64,000 nt of DNA from Candidatus Nitrospira kreftii (GTDB lineage: Bacteria > Nitrospirota > Nitrospiria > Nitrospirales > Nitrospiraceae), in assembly GCA_014058405.1 (NCBI GenBank), contig CP047423.1, positions 3,890,501 through 3,954,500 on the forward strand, read 5' to 3'. Below are positions 52,381-62,577 of this stretch, one piece after another. The stretch's first letter is position 1. Every line of letters starts with the position of its first letter. The position numbers and the translations under genes were made by a program. Under the pieces are notes generated by a model. The model made no database searches, was not told the origin of the DNA, and saw only the letters and a program-made list of their open reading frames with translations.

Positions 52381-55046
52381 CAGGGTTCTTGGTCAAGATG
52401 GCCTGGCGGGAGACGCGTGCCGCATGGCGACACTTTCTCTATTTCTTGGTCTGTATCGCCATCGGGGTCGGTGCGCTGACGGGTGTATCTCTGTTCGGCA
52501 CACAGGTAGAGCGAACCGTGACGAAAGAAGCGCGGGGATTGTTGGGGGGAGATTTGGAAATTCGGCTATCCCGACCCATCAGTCCTCAAGGCCAGGAGGT
52601 CTTGGACTCGTTGGGTATGCGCGGCATCGAACACACACATGTCAGCGAGCTTATCGCGATGGCGGCACGAACCGATCCCTCCAGTGGTGGCCAGTCGACC
52701 CAGATCGTGGAGCTTAAGGCCGTCGAGGCACAATATCCGTTGTACGGTTCACTCCGATTTGAGCCTGACACTAAGTTAGGAGAATTGCTTCGCAGGCAGG
52801 ATCAAGACTGTTCGGGACACCCCTGTTTTGGGGTGGTAGTTCAAGAATCTCTCCTCATCAGAATGGCGTTGTCAGTTGGTGATCGGCTCAAGATTGGACA
52901 AGCGCAGTTTATGATCACGGGTATCGTGAGAACGGAACCGGATCGCATGGCCAATGCCTTCAGTTTGGGCCCTCGCGTCCTGATGTCGCAAGAGGGACTT
53001 CGCTCCGCGGAACTGGTTAAGGTGGGCAGTAGGATTCGTGAACGGTTCCTGTTAAAAGTTCCGAGTAGAATGCCTCCCGAACCTCTGCGATACGAACTAC
53101 GTGGACGCCTAGCACCCGACTCTGCCCGCGTGTCGACTTACCGTGAGGCGCAGCCGCAACTAAAGCAGTCCTTGGAACAATTGACCCGCTACCTGGGGTT
53201 GATCGGGCTGACCGCCCTGTTTGTAGGAGGGCTTGGAGTTGCAACCTCAGTTCATGCCTTTGTGCGGGAAAAGCTGAACACGATCGCGATTCTGAAGACG
53301 GTCGGTGCGGATTCCCAAACCATCGTGCTGACCTATGGATTACAGGCCCTGATACTAGGCCTGGTCGGAAGCCTCGCCGGCTTGCTCATCGGCATGGTCC
53401 TCCACCTGGGACTTCCCTGGGTGATTGCCGCTGTCATGGCTTCGGATCTTCTTGACCAATTGGGGTTCGCGGGCGGTGGGATGGGTCTTTCGCTCCCTCC
53501 ATTGTTGAAGGGATTGGCCTTGGGCATGCTCTCGACCTTGCTCTTTACCCTTTGGCCGTTGCTGACAATCCGTGAAGTGAAACCCGCGCGGATCTTTCGT
53601 CGTGAGATTGCTTCCTCCACCCCAATGTCCAGTTCGGAACGAACCAGCTGGTGGAACTCTTGGCGTGATCTTGACCCGATCAAGCTGGTCGTGGGGATTG
53701 GAATCGGTCTCGGATTGTCGCTCTTATCCATCTGGCAAGCAGCGTCGTGGACGGTCGGACTTTTGTTTATCCTGGCGTTTGCAGCTGCCGTGCTGCTTTT
53801 AGGAGCGTCGGCCCGCGCTGCCCTTTTCGCGGTCAAGAAGTGGCCGCGTCCCCAAGAGTTGGCGCTTCGCCAGGCAGTGGGGAACGTGATTCGGCCTGGC
53901 AGTCAGGCGGTAAGCATCACCATCGCCATTGGCATCGGCGTGATGGTCGTGACGACCGTCTCGCTTGTCGAACGGTCCTTACTCGCGCAGGTGGGCGAGA
54001 ATCGCCCGACAGACTCTCCGACCTTTTTCTTCATCGACATTCAGCCAGACCAGGCACAAGGAATGGTGCGTCTCCTGCGCCAACGATCCGGTGACCCAAC
54101 TCCTCAGTTGACCCCATTGGTCCGCTCACGACTGTCTGCCGTGAAGGGCGAGCCCGTGACGTTTGAACCGATGTCGGAGCAAGAAGAGCAGAGTGAAAAA
54201 GTAGCCCAGAAAGAAGAACGTCGGAGGAAGTGGTTCCTGACACGAGAGTATGTCCTGACGTTCCTTCAAAATCTGCCCAAAGACAACAAGGTCGTTCAGG
54301 GCGAATGGTGGAAACCGGAGCAAGCGTTGTCCAAGCCGCTGATTTCGATCGAGGAGGACGCCGCGAGGCAACTCGGTGTTACCCTTGGCGATACGATTGA
54401 ACTCGACATCCAAGGCGCATCCATCACGGGTGAGATCAGTAGCATTCGATCGGTAGAGTGGGGCAACTTTTCCACAAACTTCTTCATGATTGTTTCTCCT
54501 GGTGCGCTTGAAGGAGCGCCGCATACCTATGTGGCTACCGTTCGTGTGGCGCCATCAGACGAAGTGCCTCTCCAGCAAGCAGTCGTTGGGTCTTTCCCGA
54601 ATGTTACGGCGATCAATATCGGCGACGTGCTCGACAGCTTTGCTCGGGTTCTGGATCGACTGTCCCTCGCGATCCGTGCTGTGGCGTTGTTCTGTGTCTT
54701 GTCAGGAGGGTTGGTGATGGCGGCGGCATTGGCTGCGACCCGGTATCGTCGGCTGTACGAATCCGTGATACTCAAAGCCTTGGGCGCAACGCGCGGCTTG
54801 ATCGCCCGGTCGTTCGCCCTCGAGTATGCCATGCTGGGAGCCCTGGGTGGGCTTCTGGGAATCATGCTTGCCAGCGCATTATCCTGGGCGGTTCTTAAAA
54901 CCGTGTTCGATCTGTCCTGGAAGCTTCAGCCGGGCGTGCTGGCCATGGGATTTATAGCCACGGTCACGCTGACCCTATTGGTGGGATTTCTCAGCACCTA
55001 CCGAATCCTTGGCCACCCCCCCTTAGCGGTGCTTCGCCAAGAATGA
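52377..55046 (+). CDS. FtsX-like ABC permease (YbbP-like)
   Basis: 889 residues, the usual size of YbbP. Four membrane segments at the N-terminus and repeated FtsX domains appear: LIGLTALFVGGLGVATSVHA, then LSLAIRAVALFCVLSGGLVM and ALAATRYRRLYESVILKALG near the end. A charged insert (EEQSEKVAQKEERRRKW) lies in the second periplasmic region. Works with the ATPase upstream, translationally coupled by the ATGA overlap. Confidence 0.94.
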   Translation: MTGFLVKMAWRETRAAWRHFLYFLVCIAIGVGALTGVSLFGTQVERTVTKEARGLLGGDLEIRLSRPISPQGQEVLDSLGMRGIEHTHVSELIAMAARTDPSSGGQSTQIVELKAVEAQYPLYGSLRFEPDTKLGELLRRQDQDCSGHPCFGVVVQESLLIRMALSVGDRLKIGQAQFMITGIVRTEPDRMANAFSLGPRVLMSQEGLRSAELVKVGSRIRERFLLKVPSRMPPEPLRYELRGRLAPDSARVSTYREAQPQLKQSLEQLTRYLGLIGLTALFVGGLGVATSVHAFVREKLNTIAILKTVGADSQTIVLTYGLQALILGLVGSLAGLLIGMVLHLGLPWVIAAVMASDLLDQLGFAGGGMGLSLPPLLKGLALGMLSTLLFTLWPLLTIREVKPARIFRREIASSTPMSSSERTSWWNSWRDLDPIKLVVGIGIGLGLSLLSIWQAASWTVGLLFILAFAAAVLLLGASARAALFAVKKWPRPQELALRQAVGNVIRPGSQAVSITIAIGIGVMVVTTVSLVERSLLAQVGENRPTDSPTFFFIDIQPDQAQGMVRLLRQRSGDPTPQLTPLVRSRLSAVKGEPVTFEPMSEQEEQSEKVAQKEERRRKWFLTREYVLTFLQNLPKDNKVVQGEWWKPEQALSKPLISIEEDAARQLGVTLGDTIELDIQGASITGEISSIRSVEWGNFSTNFFMIVSPGALEGAPHTYVATVRVAPSDEVPLQQAVVGSFPNVTAINIGDVLDSFARVLDRLSLAIRAVALFCVLSGGLVMAAALAATRYRRLYESVILKALGATRGLIARSFALEYAMLGALGGLLGIMLASALSWAVLKTVFDLSWKLQPGVLAMGFIATVTLTLLVGFLSTYRILGHPPLAVLRQE

Positions 55047-55079
55047 CGCTGATACCCGTAATCATCGTGGCAGTCGACA

Positions 55080-55601
55080 TTATATGTATGATGACATGGG
55101 TTCAGGCAGCCACACATCAATGATGCGCCTGATCCGCCTCTCTTCGCCTCGATGAAGGCGCGTGAATCGCAAGCCGACCTTACCATCCCCTCCTGAAGAG
55201 CGAACCACCGCCTCCGCAATCGTAATCGGAAGCGAATCGTTGGAATACTGAAATTCCAGTTCCAGGCGTGAGCCGAGGATGACCAGAGCGGTGGTACGGA
55301 TCCGGCATCCACGAATCGAAAGATTTTCTATCACGCCTTCCTGCCCCAGTCGTGGCGAACCTGGAATCCGGTGTGGTCGAAACCACACTGGAAAGGATAC
55401 ATCCACGCGATCGAAGCTTCTCCGCGGATTGAGTGTTCGGCAGCCCAGAAACTTTCGAAAGCGGTCAGCGCACAACTGACAGCGGAACGGATAAATGGTC
55501 AATCCGCCGAGCAGGGCATCAGAAAACCCTTTTCTTGACGCCAGGCGAACCTTTGCCGCGTGACAAGTCGGACAAGTGATATTGGATGTGGTGCGTCCCA
55601 T
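55080..55601 (-). CDS. PilZ domain protein with zinc-ribbon N-terminus
   Basis: 173 residues from ATG 55601. An N-terminal CPTCH...CQLC zinc ribbon is followed by a PilZ domain: NPRRSFDRVDVSFPVWF resembles the RxxxR entry and GVIENLSIRGCRI the D/NxSxxG motif. c-di-GMP binding is possible, since the arginines and NxSxxG-type motif are present. It is convergent with the FtsX gene. Confidence 0.86.
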   Translation of the reverse strand: MGRTTSNITCPTCHAAKVRLASRKGFSDALLGGLTIYPFRCQLCADRFRKFLGCRTLNPRRSFDRVDVSFPVWFRPHRIPGSPRLGQEGVIENLSIRGCRIRTTALVILGSRLELEFQYSNDSLPITIAEAVVRSSGGDGKVGLRFTRLHRGEERRIRRIIDVWLPEPMSSYI

Positions 55602-55784
55602 TGAATACCGGCTAGTTGAGAATTTTATCGAGCGCAAAAGTTCGGAGCAACCGAGGGAATATGCGTAGGATGCGGACAGGATTTCTGTCTAAGAAAAGGC
55701 GAACGAGAAAAACAGGAGCACGGCTCGCAATGGTGAGGCAGGGTTTTCACCGGGTCCCCGCTGGTGACAATTAGATCACTGGAG

Positions 55785-56033
55785 TCACGGATGAACGATC
55801 AAGGCCAGATGCACACTTTCTGCCGCCAGCATCTTTCGCGAAAACTCGAGGGATGCCAAGATATCATCTCGCTCCAAGTCAGGGAATTCCGCTAAGACTT
55901 GCTCGACAGAATCCCCACCGGCCAGATACTCGACGATACTCTCTACGGGATAGCGCAGGCCACGAATACACGGCTTCCCATGACAGATTTTCGGGTCTAC
56001 GGTGATACGGGACAGTAATTTGTCGGACGACAT
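55785..56033 (-). CDS. DUF433 domain protein
   Basis: 82 residues: ITVDPKICHGKPCIRGLRYPVESIVEYLAGG is the DUF433 signature, a small winged-helix-like domain often acting as the antitoxin of a PIN-like toxin. No toxin gene is adjacent: the flanking 55602-55784 and 56034-56201 hold nothing coding. It may be a solitary remnant. Confidence 0.9.
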   Translation of the reverse strand: MSSDKLLSRITVDPKICHGKPCIRGLRYPVESIVEYLAGGDSVEQVLAEFPDLERDDILASLEFSRKMLAAESVHLALIVHP

Positions 56034-56201
56034 GCCACCATTCTACAGCCGCTGCTCAAGGATGCCAAGGCAATGTTATACGCGTACTATAGGGAGCAGA
56101 ACCGCCTTCAGTTACAGTTAATCCTTCTGTTGTACGTGTTAAATTGTTCTCTGACCATAATTTTTCCAGAAGAAGACTTGGCCCTAATTTGTCATGCCAC
56201 G

Positions 56202-58928
56202 CTAGGGGGTGACGGTGATAGACACGAAGTTCGATCCACTGGCACTTTCCACGGTGTTGTTGCCCGTCCTGGCATAGCTCCTGGCTTTGTATATCGCAGT
56301 CGTACCGTTTTGCGGAAATACTTGAATCGGCCCGGTGTACCGTATCGAGTGCGGTCCGAATGGATAGGGTTCATCTGGTCCGAGCAGGGCCGGATCGATG
56401 ACCGTGATCCAGGTCGTGGTGTTATCCAGACCCGGTGGCGGTGTTACCTCCAACAATGTTCCCTGCGGCCAGGTCGAAAACATCGCCAAAGAAAACGTCG
56501 GTGGCGGCACGGTGCCATCGATCACCGAGTACGCGGCGGTGACCGGTGCACTGTGCGGGCGCTCGCCCGGCTGGCACAGTTGCTCATCGGGCGTCGGCGC
56601 GGTCGGTTTACACAAACCGCGCATGTAACTGCGCGCGGTCAGGATGATCCCGGACTGGTTCATCGTGAACGCATCCCCGGTGAGCTCGTTGCTGAGAATG
56701 GAACCCACTCCGCCGTCGGAATAGCCGTAACCATCAATATCCGGAATCTGCCCATTGGTGGTAAACAGCACTGTGGTGTCTTCCAGCGTCCGCTCGCCGG
56801 TCGGCAAGATCTTGATAGTTTTCCCTGGCGCCAACGGCGCGGCACCATTGAAGAACAGCGTCACCGGGTCGCTGACGATGGGAGCCCAGCTCGGGATCGG
56901 CCGGCCGTTCGGCGGGTGCAGCACGCTGCGCGCTTTCAGCAGCTGATTGCTCTGCAGAAACAGCGTTGCATTCGGATCGACCAGGAAGCCGTTGCCACCT
57001 TCGCTTGTGGGGCGGCCTTGGGGATCGGGTTCGCTGCCGTCCGCAGTCCAGAGAATGCGGGCGAATTCTGGATTTAGGCCGCGACCGACATCGAGCCGTA
57101 CTTCATAGGTACCGAGATCGGCGTTCGGGGGTGGGTCGAAGCGGGGTGGGGGGAAAGCCCCCGATCCGACCGGCGGGCTACCAGGGCAGAGCATGCACTG
57201 GAACACGGGTGTTGCGAGCCGGCTCGCCAGGAAGGCGACCGCCGCCTCCAGGTTAGGTAGCGGGCCGATTCGGCCATTCTGAAGATTTGGTTGTGCGCTG
57301 CCTGTAGCCTGTAACAGGAAGCGCAATTCGTCGGCCGTTCCGGTGCGGCCATACTGGTTCTTGAAATGGCCCTGGATCGAGGCAACGGCACCGCCGACCA
57401 TAGCGGTCGCGCTCGACGTTCCGCTGTAAAGAGTATACAAGGCCGGAGTACCATCCGCGTCGAACAAGTCTCCGTATCCCGGGGCGACGACTCCGAGCCC
57501 CCAGCCCTGTAGGTCAAGCCGGGATCCGAAATTGGAGAAATACGTCCGAAGACCGCCTTCCGGTTTGGTTCCACGCGTCGAGACGCCGTTTGGCCAGCCG
57601 GCGCCGACCAGGATCGCGCCTGACTCGCGGCCCGCGATGAACGGTTGGTGGGTATGTGGCGAGGAGTAACTGGGGTCATCCAGATTCTGCACACCGTTGC
57701 CAGCAGCTTCAACGACGACCTGGCCCATGGCCGTCAGGGTGCGGATGACATCGTAGACTGCGCGGTTCCATTCGGCGGGCACCAAGCCGAATTGATCCTC
57801 GTCGCCAGCCGGTGCGGTTCGAAACGGCCCTGCGATTTGTTGCTCGACGACGATCACGTCTCCCACATTGCTTGCCCCCAACAGCAACGCGTTTCCGATA
57901 TTCACCTGCGCAGGGCTTCCTGCGCCGCCAACAGCGCTGAAACGCAAGTTTGCGTCGGGAGCGATTCCAGTCGTTCCTACGCCGTCGTCGCGCGAACCGA
58001 TCACGCCCAGGGAAGCCGTTCCGTGCGCCGAGAATTTACCCGGCAGTTGGGGAGCGCCCAAGCCAAGATCCTCGACTCGGTCAGCCAACTCGTTATGGCT
58101 TTTTATGAAGTCGTACTCGACGTCCGTGACGGTAACGTTCGTGCCACGGCCTCCAGGCACACTCCAGACCGTCACGATACCGATTCCGCCGTCACCCGGA
58201 TTATCCAGATATCTCTGATAGAAGCCGGTTGGGTTGGTAAGGTTTGTGAAGTCGGGGATCACCGGCGGCGTCTGTAGGTACGGCATTTCCGCCGCGAATT
58301 CTATCTCGCCCATCTGCGGCCCGTTGAGAGCCGCTAAGATTTGTTTGACCGCGTTGCGTGGCACGCAGATCGAGAAGTAATTGTTCAGGTCTGGAAATTG
58401 TTTCTTACTCGACTTGCTCGCTTGATTTCTAAGCTTGTCGATCTCGCGGACGCTGAGAACGTTGAACAGCCTATTCCAGCGTGGTGCCACGACGTTGTCC
58501 AGCAGTGTCTGGGTCGTCTGCGAGAAGGCCCGGCCGTTGGTGACCGCCGGTTTGCCTTCCTTCAGCCGTACGCGCCGCAGGTCTTTGAATTTCACCTCAA
58601 TGGTGGTGCACCGCCCGGTTCCGGCCGCCTGTGCTCGAATCCCATTCATTTTGGTTGGAACGAGTTGACTGCCGCGAACGCCACTTGGTGGCTCTGCCGC
58701 TTGGCCGAAGGAAAGCGAGATACAAACGAATAGAGTTGCAGCAATGATCCCGTTGAGTAGAGACGGAGGTCTTGCCTGCTCCGATCCATTGGAGAGCGTT
58801 TGGGGTGCTCGTCTCTCTGATCGATCGCGGCGCGATTTGTAGTCCCGGAGATCGGGCTGGGGATTACCGTGAGCGTCGAAACTTACTGAGTAGTCGGACA
58901 TCAGGCAGAGTGGCCTATGCCAAGTCAT
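56202..58928 (-). CDS. Subtilisin-like (S8) secreted protease with chitobiase-like repeats
   Basis: 908 residues. The catalytic Asp (NVTVTDVEYDF), His (SAHGTASLGVIG) and Ser (SGTSSATAMVGGAVAS) of subtilases are present, with oxyanion Asn in VVVEAAGNG. A hydrophobic leader lies at about residue 59 (NGIIAATLFVCISLSFGQA), unusually far from the start, so the true start may be internal. After the protease domain come repeats of the chitobiase/hexosaminidase C-terminal type (ILWTADGSEPDPQGR and similar TVLFTTNGQIPD). Its GC-rich codon use differs from nearby genes, hinting at transfer. Probably secreted. Confidence 0.9.
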   Translation of the reverse strand: MTWHRPLCLMSDYSVSFDAHGNPQPDLRDYKSRRDRSERRAPQTLSNGSEQARPPSLLNGIIAATLFVCISLSFGQAAEPPSGVRGSQLVPTKMNGIRAQAAGTGRCTTIEVKFKDLRRVRLKEGKPAVTNGRAFSQTTQTLLDNVVAPRWNRLFNVLSVREIDKLRNQASKSSKKQFPDLNNYFSICVPRNAVKQILAALNGPQMGEIEFAAEMPYLQTPPVIPDFTNLTNPTGFYQRYLDNPGDGGIGIVTVWSVPGGRGTNVTVTDVEYDFIKSHNELADRVEDLGLGAPQLPGKFSAHGTASLGVIGSRDDGVGTTGIAPDANLRFSAVGGAGSPAQVNIGNALLLGASNVGDVIVVEQQIAGPFRTAPAGDEDQFGLVPAEWNRAVYDVIRTLTAMGQVVVEAAGNGVQNLDDPSYSSPHTHQPFIAGRESGAILVGAGWPNGVSTRGTKPEGGLRTYFSNFGSRLDLQGWGLGVVAPGYGDLFDADGTPALYTLYSGTSSATAMVGGAVASIQGHFKNQYGRTGTADELRFLLQATGSAQPNLQNGRIGPLPNLEAAVAFLASRLATPVFQCMLCPGSPPVGSGAFPPPRFDPPPNADLGTYEVRLDVGRGLNPEFARILWTADGSEPDPQGRPTSEGGNGFLVDPNATLFLQSNQLLKARSVLHPPNGRPIPSWAPIVSDPVTLFFNGAAPLAPGKTIKILPTGERTLEDTTVLFTTNGQIPDIDGYGYSDGGVGSILSNELTGDAFTMNQSGIILTARSYMRGLCKPTAPTPDEQLCQPGERPHSAPVTAAYSVIDGTVPPPTFSLAMFSTWPQGTLLEVTPPPGLDNTTTWITVIDPALLGPDEPYPFGPHSIRYTGPIQVFPQNGTTAIYKARSYARTGNNTVESASGSNFVSITVTP

Positions 58929-59153
58929 GATTGACCGCGCCGGTGCGGTAGGGCTTTGTCCCCCAACTAACGATCCCTGGAGTCTGACCTTGTATCATGC
59001 ATCATTAATTCTTCTCAACTCGCACTGCAACTAATACTCAAATCATGCAAACGCCAAGGCCTGCCTATTTCCGATGTAGAGGAACAGGTTATGCCATTTT
59101 TGTCGGATACAGTCACGAGACCCACTCCACTACATCGTTGTGCGAATACAGAT

Positions 59154-61733
59154 TCAGGATTGCATCGTGTTGGTGAGCGTGCCCTGTATTGTTCGACCTT
59201 CCCGTTTTCGGAATGAGACGGCAATACGCAGCTGTTCTAGGTACTGATCCAGCGTTTTCCCGCCCAGATCAATCTTGCGTGAGGTAAAGAACGCCCGGAC
59301 ATCTTGCTCAAGCTCCGGTGTTGCCAGGCCGACAATTCCTCCACACATGCGCCGAAGACCTTGCTTCGGGAACAGCCGGTCCATCTGATCCCAGTTCGTC
59401 TTCACAAATTCCCAAGCCAGTTCACGGCCATGCACGCTAGTCATCGTGGCTGCGACGACGAAGGGAGCGTCTTGGGTACGAATTTCACCATTGAGTGTTC
59501 GGCTCAACGTTCGAGACAGCAAGGCTGGTGAACGAAACATGGTCAATGAAAAGAGATACCGTCGTTCTTCTTGAGGCGTGGCAGATCTACGATAGAGCTC
59601 CGAGAATTCCTCGTAACGGGCCTCGTCCCCGATATACGCAAGGATAGCCACGAGGGCAGGCACGATATTCGGATCTACGATGGAGGGGTCTTTACGATAG
59701 AGCTGATATCGTTCCACCGCCTGCTGTTGGACATCCGGGTCGTTCCCCTTCCTCCCGAGAGCAGCAAGGAGGTCTCCGCGCAATTGTCGCGTGAGATCCG
59801 ATTCTCCCGACCGTGGCTCCCAGCCCAAATCCCTGACCGCCGGGGTGACGCGGTTACGAACCAGGGCTTGCAGGGAAGCCCGGTCGTCAGGCGCGATGAT
59901 CCTGTTCAGAAAGGAAAAGGAGTCGAGTAGGACCGCCCAGACATTTTTATCTCGCTCACTTTTGAACCGTGTGGTCAGAGCAAGGTATTCAGCGAGTGGC
60001 ATTAGTCCAGCGACTGTCGTGGCCCATGCATCGCTCGCGATATTGAACCGTTCAATTGGCGCCAGACGATCATGGTCTTGGTCGAGGAGTTGCTGGAGAA
60101 GGGTCCCGCGATGGTGGACGCGGTAAAATCCATATCCGCCTTCATTGACTAACAGGGCGGTTACTCCATCTGGTAGTGGGACCGCGGTTTCCTGCTCCGT
60201 CAGCAACAGTTGGCGCTGTTCGGTCCGCTCCCCGATCGTGAGACGAATTTGGATAGGGACCTGCCACAGCTCTTCTGATGATGCTTGTTTGAGATAGGTA
60301 AATCGCTGCTGTGACAGCTGCAGTGTTTGACCACGTATCTCTGCCGTAACCAAGGGAAAGCCAGGCTGAAAGATCCACCCGTTCATCAGTTCGGTGACAG
60401 GCTGACGGGCGACCGTCCCGAGGTCGATCCACAAATCGTTGGTATCGGCGTTGCCGTAGGCGTGGCGATGGAGATACGCCCGCACACCATCCCGAAACAC
60501 GATCGGCCCGATGTGCTGCTCCAGCATCCGCAGGACGGAGGCCCCTTTTTCGTAGGTCAAGATATCGAACATGGCATCCGCATCCTTGGGTGCGTGAACG
60601 GGATACTCAATTGGCCTCGTACTCCACAGACCATCGACCGAAAGCGCCGCCGCGCGAGCCACGCTGAATGCGTCCCAGCGCTTCCACTCCGGTTTCCACG
60701 CGTCGACCGCCAGCATTTCCATAAAGGTTGCGAATGCTTCATTCAGCCAAAGCCCGTTCCACCAGGACATCGTGACCAAATCCCCGAACCACATGTGAGC
60801 ATTCTCATGGGACACGACATCGGCAACTCGTCCGAGCTCGGCGTGGGTGCCTGCGCGTTGATCGACGAGCAGTGCCGTCTCACGGAACGTGATCGCCCCA
60901 AGATTTTCCATGGCGCCCGATGCGAAGTCGGGGATCGCCACAAGATCCAGCTTGTCACCGGGATACGGAATGCCGTAGTAGTCTTCGAAAAACTTCAGTG
61001 ACGCAACAGCAATGTCCTGACCAAACGATGTAAGCTCCTGCTTTTCCGGCACGGTCCAAATTCGCAGCGGTGTCTTTCCAACGAAGATCGGCTTGGTTGG
61101 CTGCATCCGGCCGACCACGAACGCAACGAGATAGGTCGACATCTTGATCGTGTCAGCAAACCGCACCACCTTCTTGCTGTGCTCGACGGACTCAGAGACG
61201 ACCGAGGTATTGGAGATCGCTGTAAACTGTGGATCGATCACGAGCGTCGTTGCAAAGACCGCTTTGAAATCAGGTTCGTCCCAACAGGGAAAGGCGCGGC
61301 GCGCATCTGTGGCTTCGAACTGCGTCGCCGCCAAAGTCTGCACCGTGCCCGATGCGTCCTTGTATGTACTGCGATAGAATCCTCGCAGCTGATCGTTGAG
61401 TTGTCCTTGGAATGCTAGGTGGAGCCGCCACTCACCCGGTATAACGGGCTGCCCGCACAAGAGTCGCGCGCGTTGGAGTGATGGTTCTAATTCCACGGCT
61501 GCCTCAATCTTCTTTCCGGTCGGTCCCTCCAACCCGGTAGATTCGATGAGGAGATCGGTCGCATTCAAGAGAATGGTCTGTGTCTCCTGTTTGATCGTCA
61601 GAGCAATGGTGACGTGGCCGGAGAATGTGGCTGCTGCGAGATCCGGTTCAAGCCTTATGTCGTACCGGGTAGGGAGGACGTGCCGAGGGAGTCGGTATGG
61701 GTCGTTGCTGCCAAGAAGCTCGTTGTCATTCAT
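59154..61733 (-). CDS. M1-family aminopeptidase
   Basis: 859 residues from ATG 61733, with AAGGTGATGAG upstream; the frame is longer but has no such site. It has GAMENLG exopeptidase motif, HENAHMWFG zinc site (HExxH type) with downstream NEAFATFMEML Glu, and the start NDPYRLPRHVLPTRYDI. The C-terminal ERAP-like domain is complete. It is a zinc aminopeptidase, without a signal peptide, presumably cytosolic. Confidence 0.96.
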   Translation of the reverse strand: MNDNELLGSNDPYRLPRHVLPTRYDIRLEPDLAAATFSGHVTIALTIKQETQTILLNATDLLIESTGLEGPTGKKIEAAVELEPSLQRARLLCGQPVIPGEWRLHLAFQGQLNDQLRGFYRSTYKDASGTVQTLAATQFEATDARRAFPCWDEPDFKAVFATTLVIDPQFTAISNTSVVSESVEHSKKVVRFADTIKMSTYLVAFVVGRMQPTKPIFVGKTPLRIWTVPEKQELTSFGQDIAVASLKFFEDYYGIPYPGDKLDLVAIPDFASGAMENLGAITFRETALLVDQRAGTHAELGRVADVVSHENAHMWFGDLVTMSWWNGLWLNEAFATFMEMLAVDAWKPEWKRWDAFSVARAAALSVDGLWSTRPIEYPVHAPKDADAMFDILTYEKGASVLRMLEQHIGPIVFRDGVRAYLHRHAYGNADTNDLWIDLGTVARQPVTELMNGWIFQPGFPLVTAEIRGQTLQLSQQRFTYLKQASSEELWQVPIQIRLTIGERTEQRQLLLTEQETAVPLPDGVTALLVNEGGYGFYRVHHRGTLLQQLLDQDHDRLAPIERFNIASDAWATTVAGLMPLAEYLALTTRFKSERDKNVWAVLLDSFSFLNRIIAPDDRASLQALVRNRVTPAVRDLGWEPRSGESDLTRQLRGDLLAALGRKGNDPDVQQQAVERYQLYRKDPSIVDPNIVPALVAILAYIGDEARYEEFSELYRRSATPQEERRYLFSLTMFRSPALLSRTLSRTLNGEIRTQDAPFVVAATMTSVHGRELAWEFVKTNWDQMDRLFPKQGLRRMCGGIVGLATPELEQDVRAFFTSRKIDLGGKTLDQYLEQLRIAVSFRKREGRTIQGTLTNTMQS

Positions 61734-61878
61734 CTCATCACCTTTCGGTCGAAGCGCGGTGGCGGTGGTTTCGGATGGTTCTGATAAGGAGATTACGGCC
61801 TGGGTGAGTGGACAGAACAGCAGGAAACGAGTCTGCCTTGCCGCTGCTCGCAACAACTCTCGCCGATTGACTGAACCA

Positions 61879-62577
61879 TCATTGCTGAGGGGCATGGAGG
61901 GTCTGAACACCCTGAGGCGTACCGACAAGCAAAATATTCGTCCGACCGACAAAGAGGCCGGTCTCCACGACTCCAGGAATCAAGTTGAGCGCTGTTTCCA
62001 GTTCACCCGGCTGACTGATGCGGTCGATATGGACATCGACGATCAGGTTCCCCGCCTCTGTTTTAAACGGGATCCCATTTCGCTCTCTGAGGAGTACACG
62101 GCTGTGGGTCAATGATTCAATCGCGCGGGCCGTGCTGCCCCAACCAAACGGGATCACCTCGATGGGGAGAGGGAAGGACCCACCGAGCACAGGAACTTGC
62201 TTGGTATGATCGACCATCACGATGAACCGCTTCGCCGACGCCGCCACAATCTTTTCCTTCAGGAGCGCTCCACCTCCGCCTTTAATGAGATTGAATCCTG
62301 GGTCCACCTGATCAGCCCCGTCGATAGCGACATCGATCTCCCAGCGATTTTCCGAATCGAGGATGGGAATCCCCATTTCTCTGGCAAGCGCGGCGGTTTC
62401 TTGGGAGGTCGGCACGCCTCGTAGTTTCATGCCGGCTCGGACTTGTTCGCCGAGTGCGATCACCAGATGTTTAGCAGTCGACCCGGTCCCGAGTCCGACG
62501 ACCATGCCATCGCGTACAAATTCAATGGCCTTTAACGCCGCGGCTTTCTTGAAGCCATCAAGATCGTGGGACGTCAT
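61879..62577 (-). CDS. rpiA: Ribose-5-phosphate isomerase A
   Basis: 232 residues: VGLGTGSTAKH, AIDGADQVDPGFNLIKGGGGALLKEKIVA and VEVIPFGW-type SFPLPIEVIPFGWGSTAR are RpiA signatures, including Asp, Lys and Glu of the active site. Interconverts ribose-5- and ribulose-5-phosphate in the pentose phosphate pathway. It overlaps the glucokinase gene by 4 bp. Confidence 0.97.
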   Translation of the reverse strand: MTSHDLDGFKKAAALKAIEFVRDGMVVGLGTGSTAKHLVIALGEQVRAGMKLRGVPTSQETAALAREMGIPILDSENRWEIDVAIDGADQVDPGFNLIKGGGGALLKEKIVAASAKRFIVMVDHTKQVPVLGGSFPLPIEVIPFGWGSTARAIESLTHSRVLLRERNGIPFKTEAGNLIVDVHIDRISQPGELETALNLIPGVVETGLFVGRTNILLVGTPQGVQTLHAPQQ

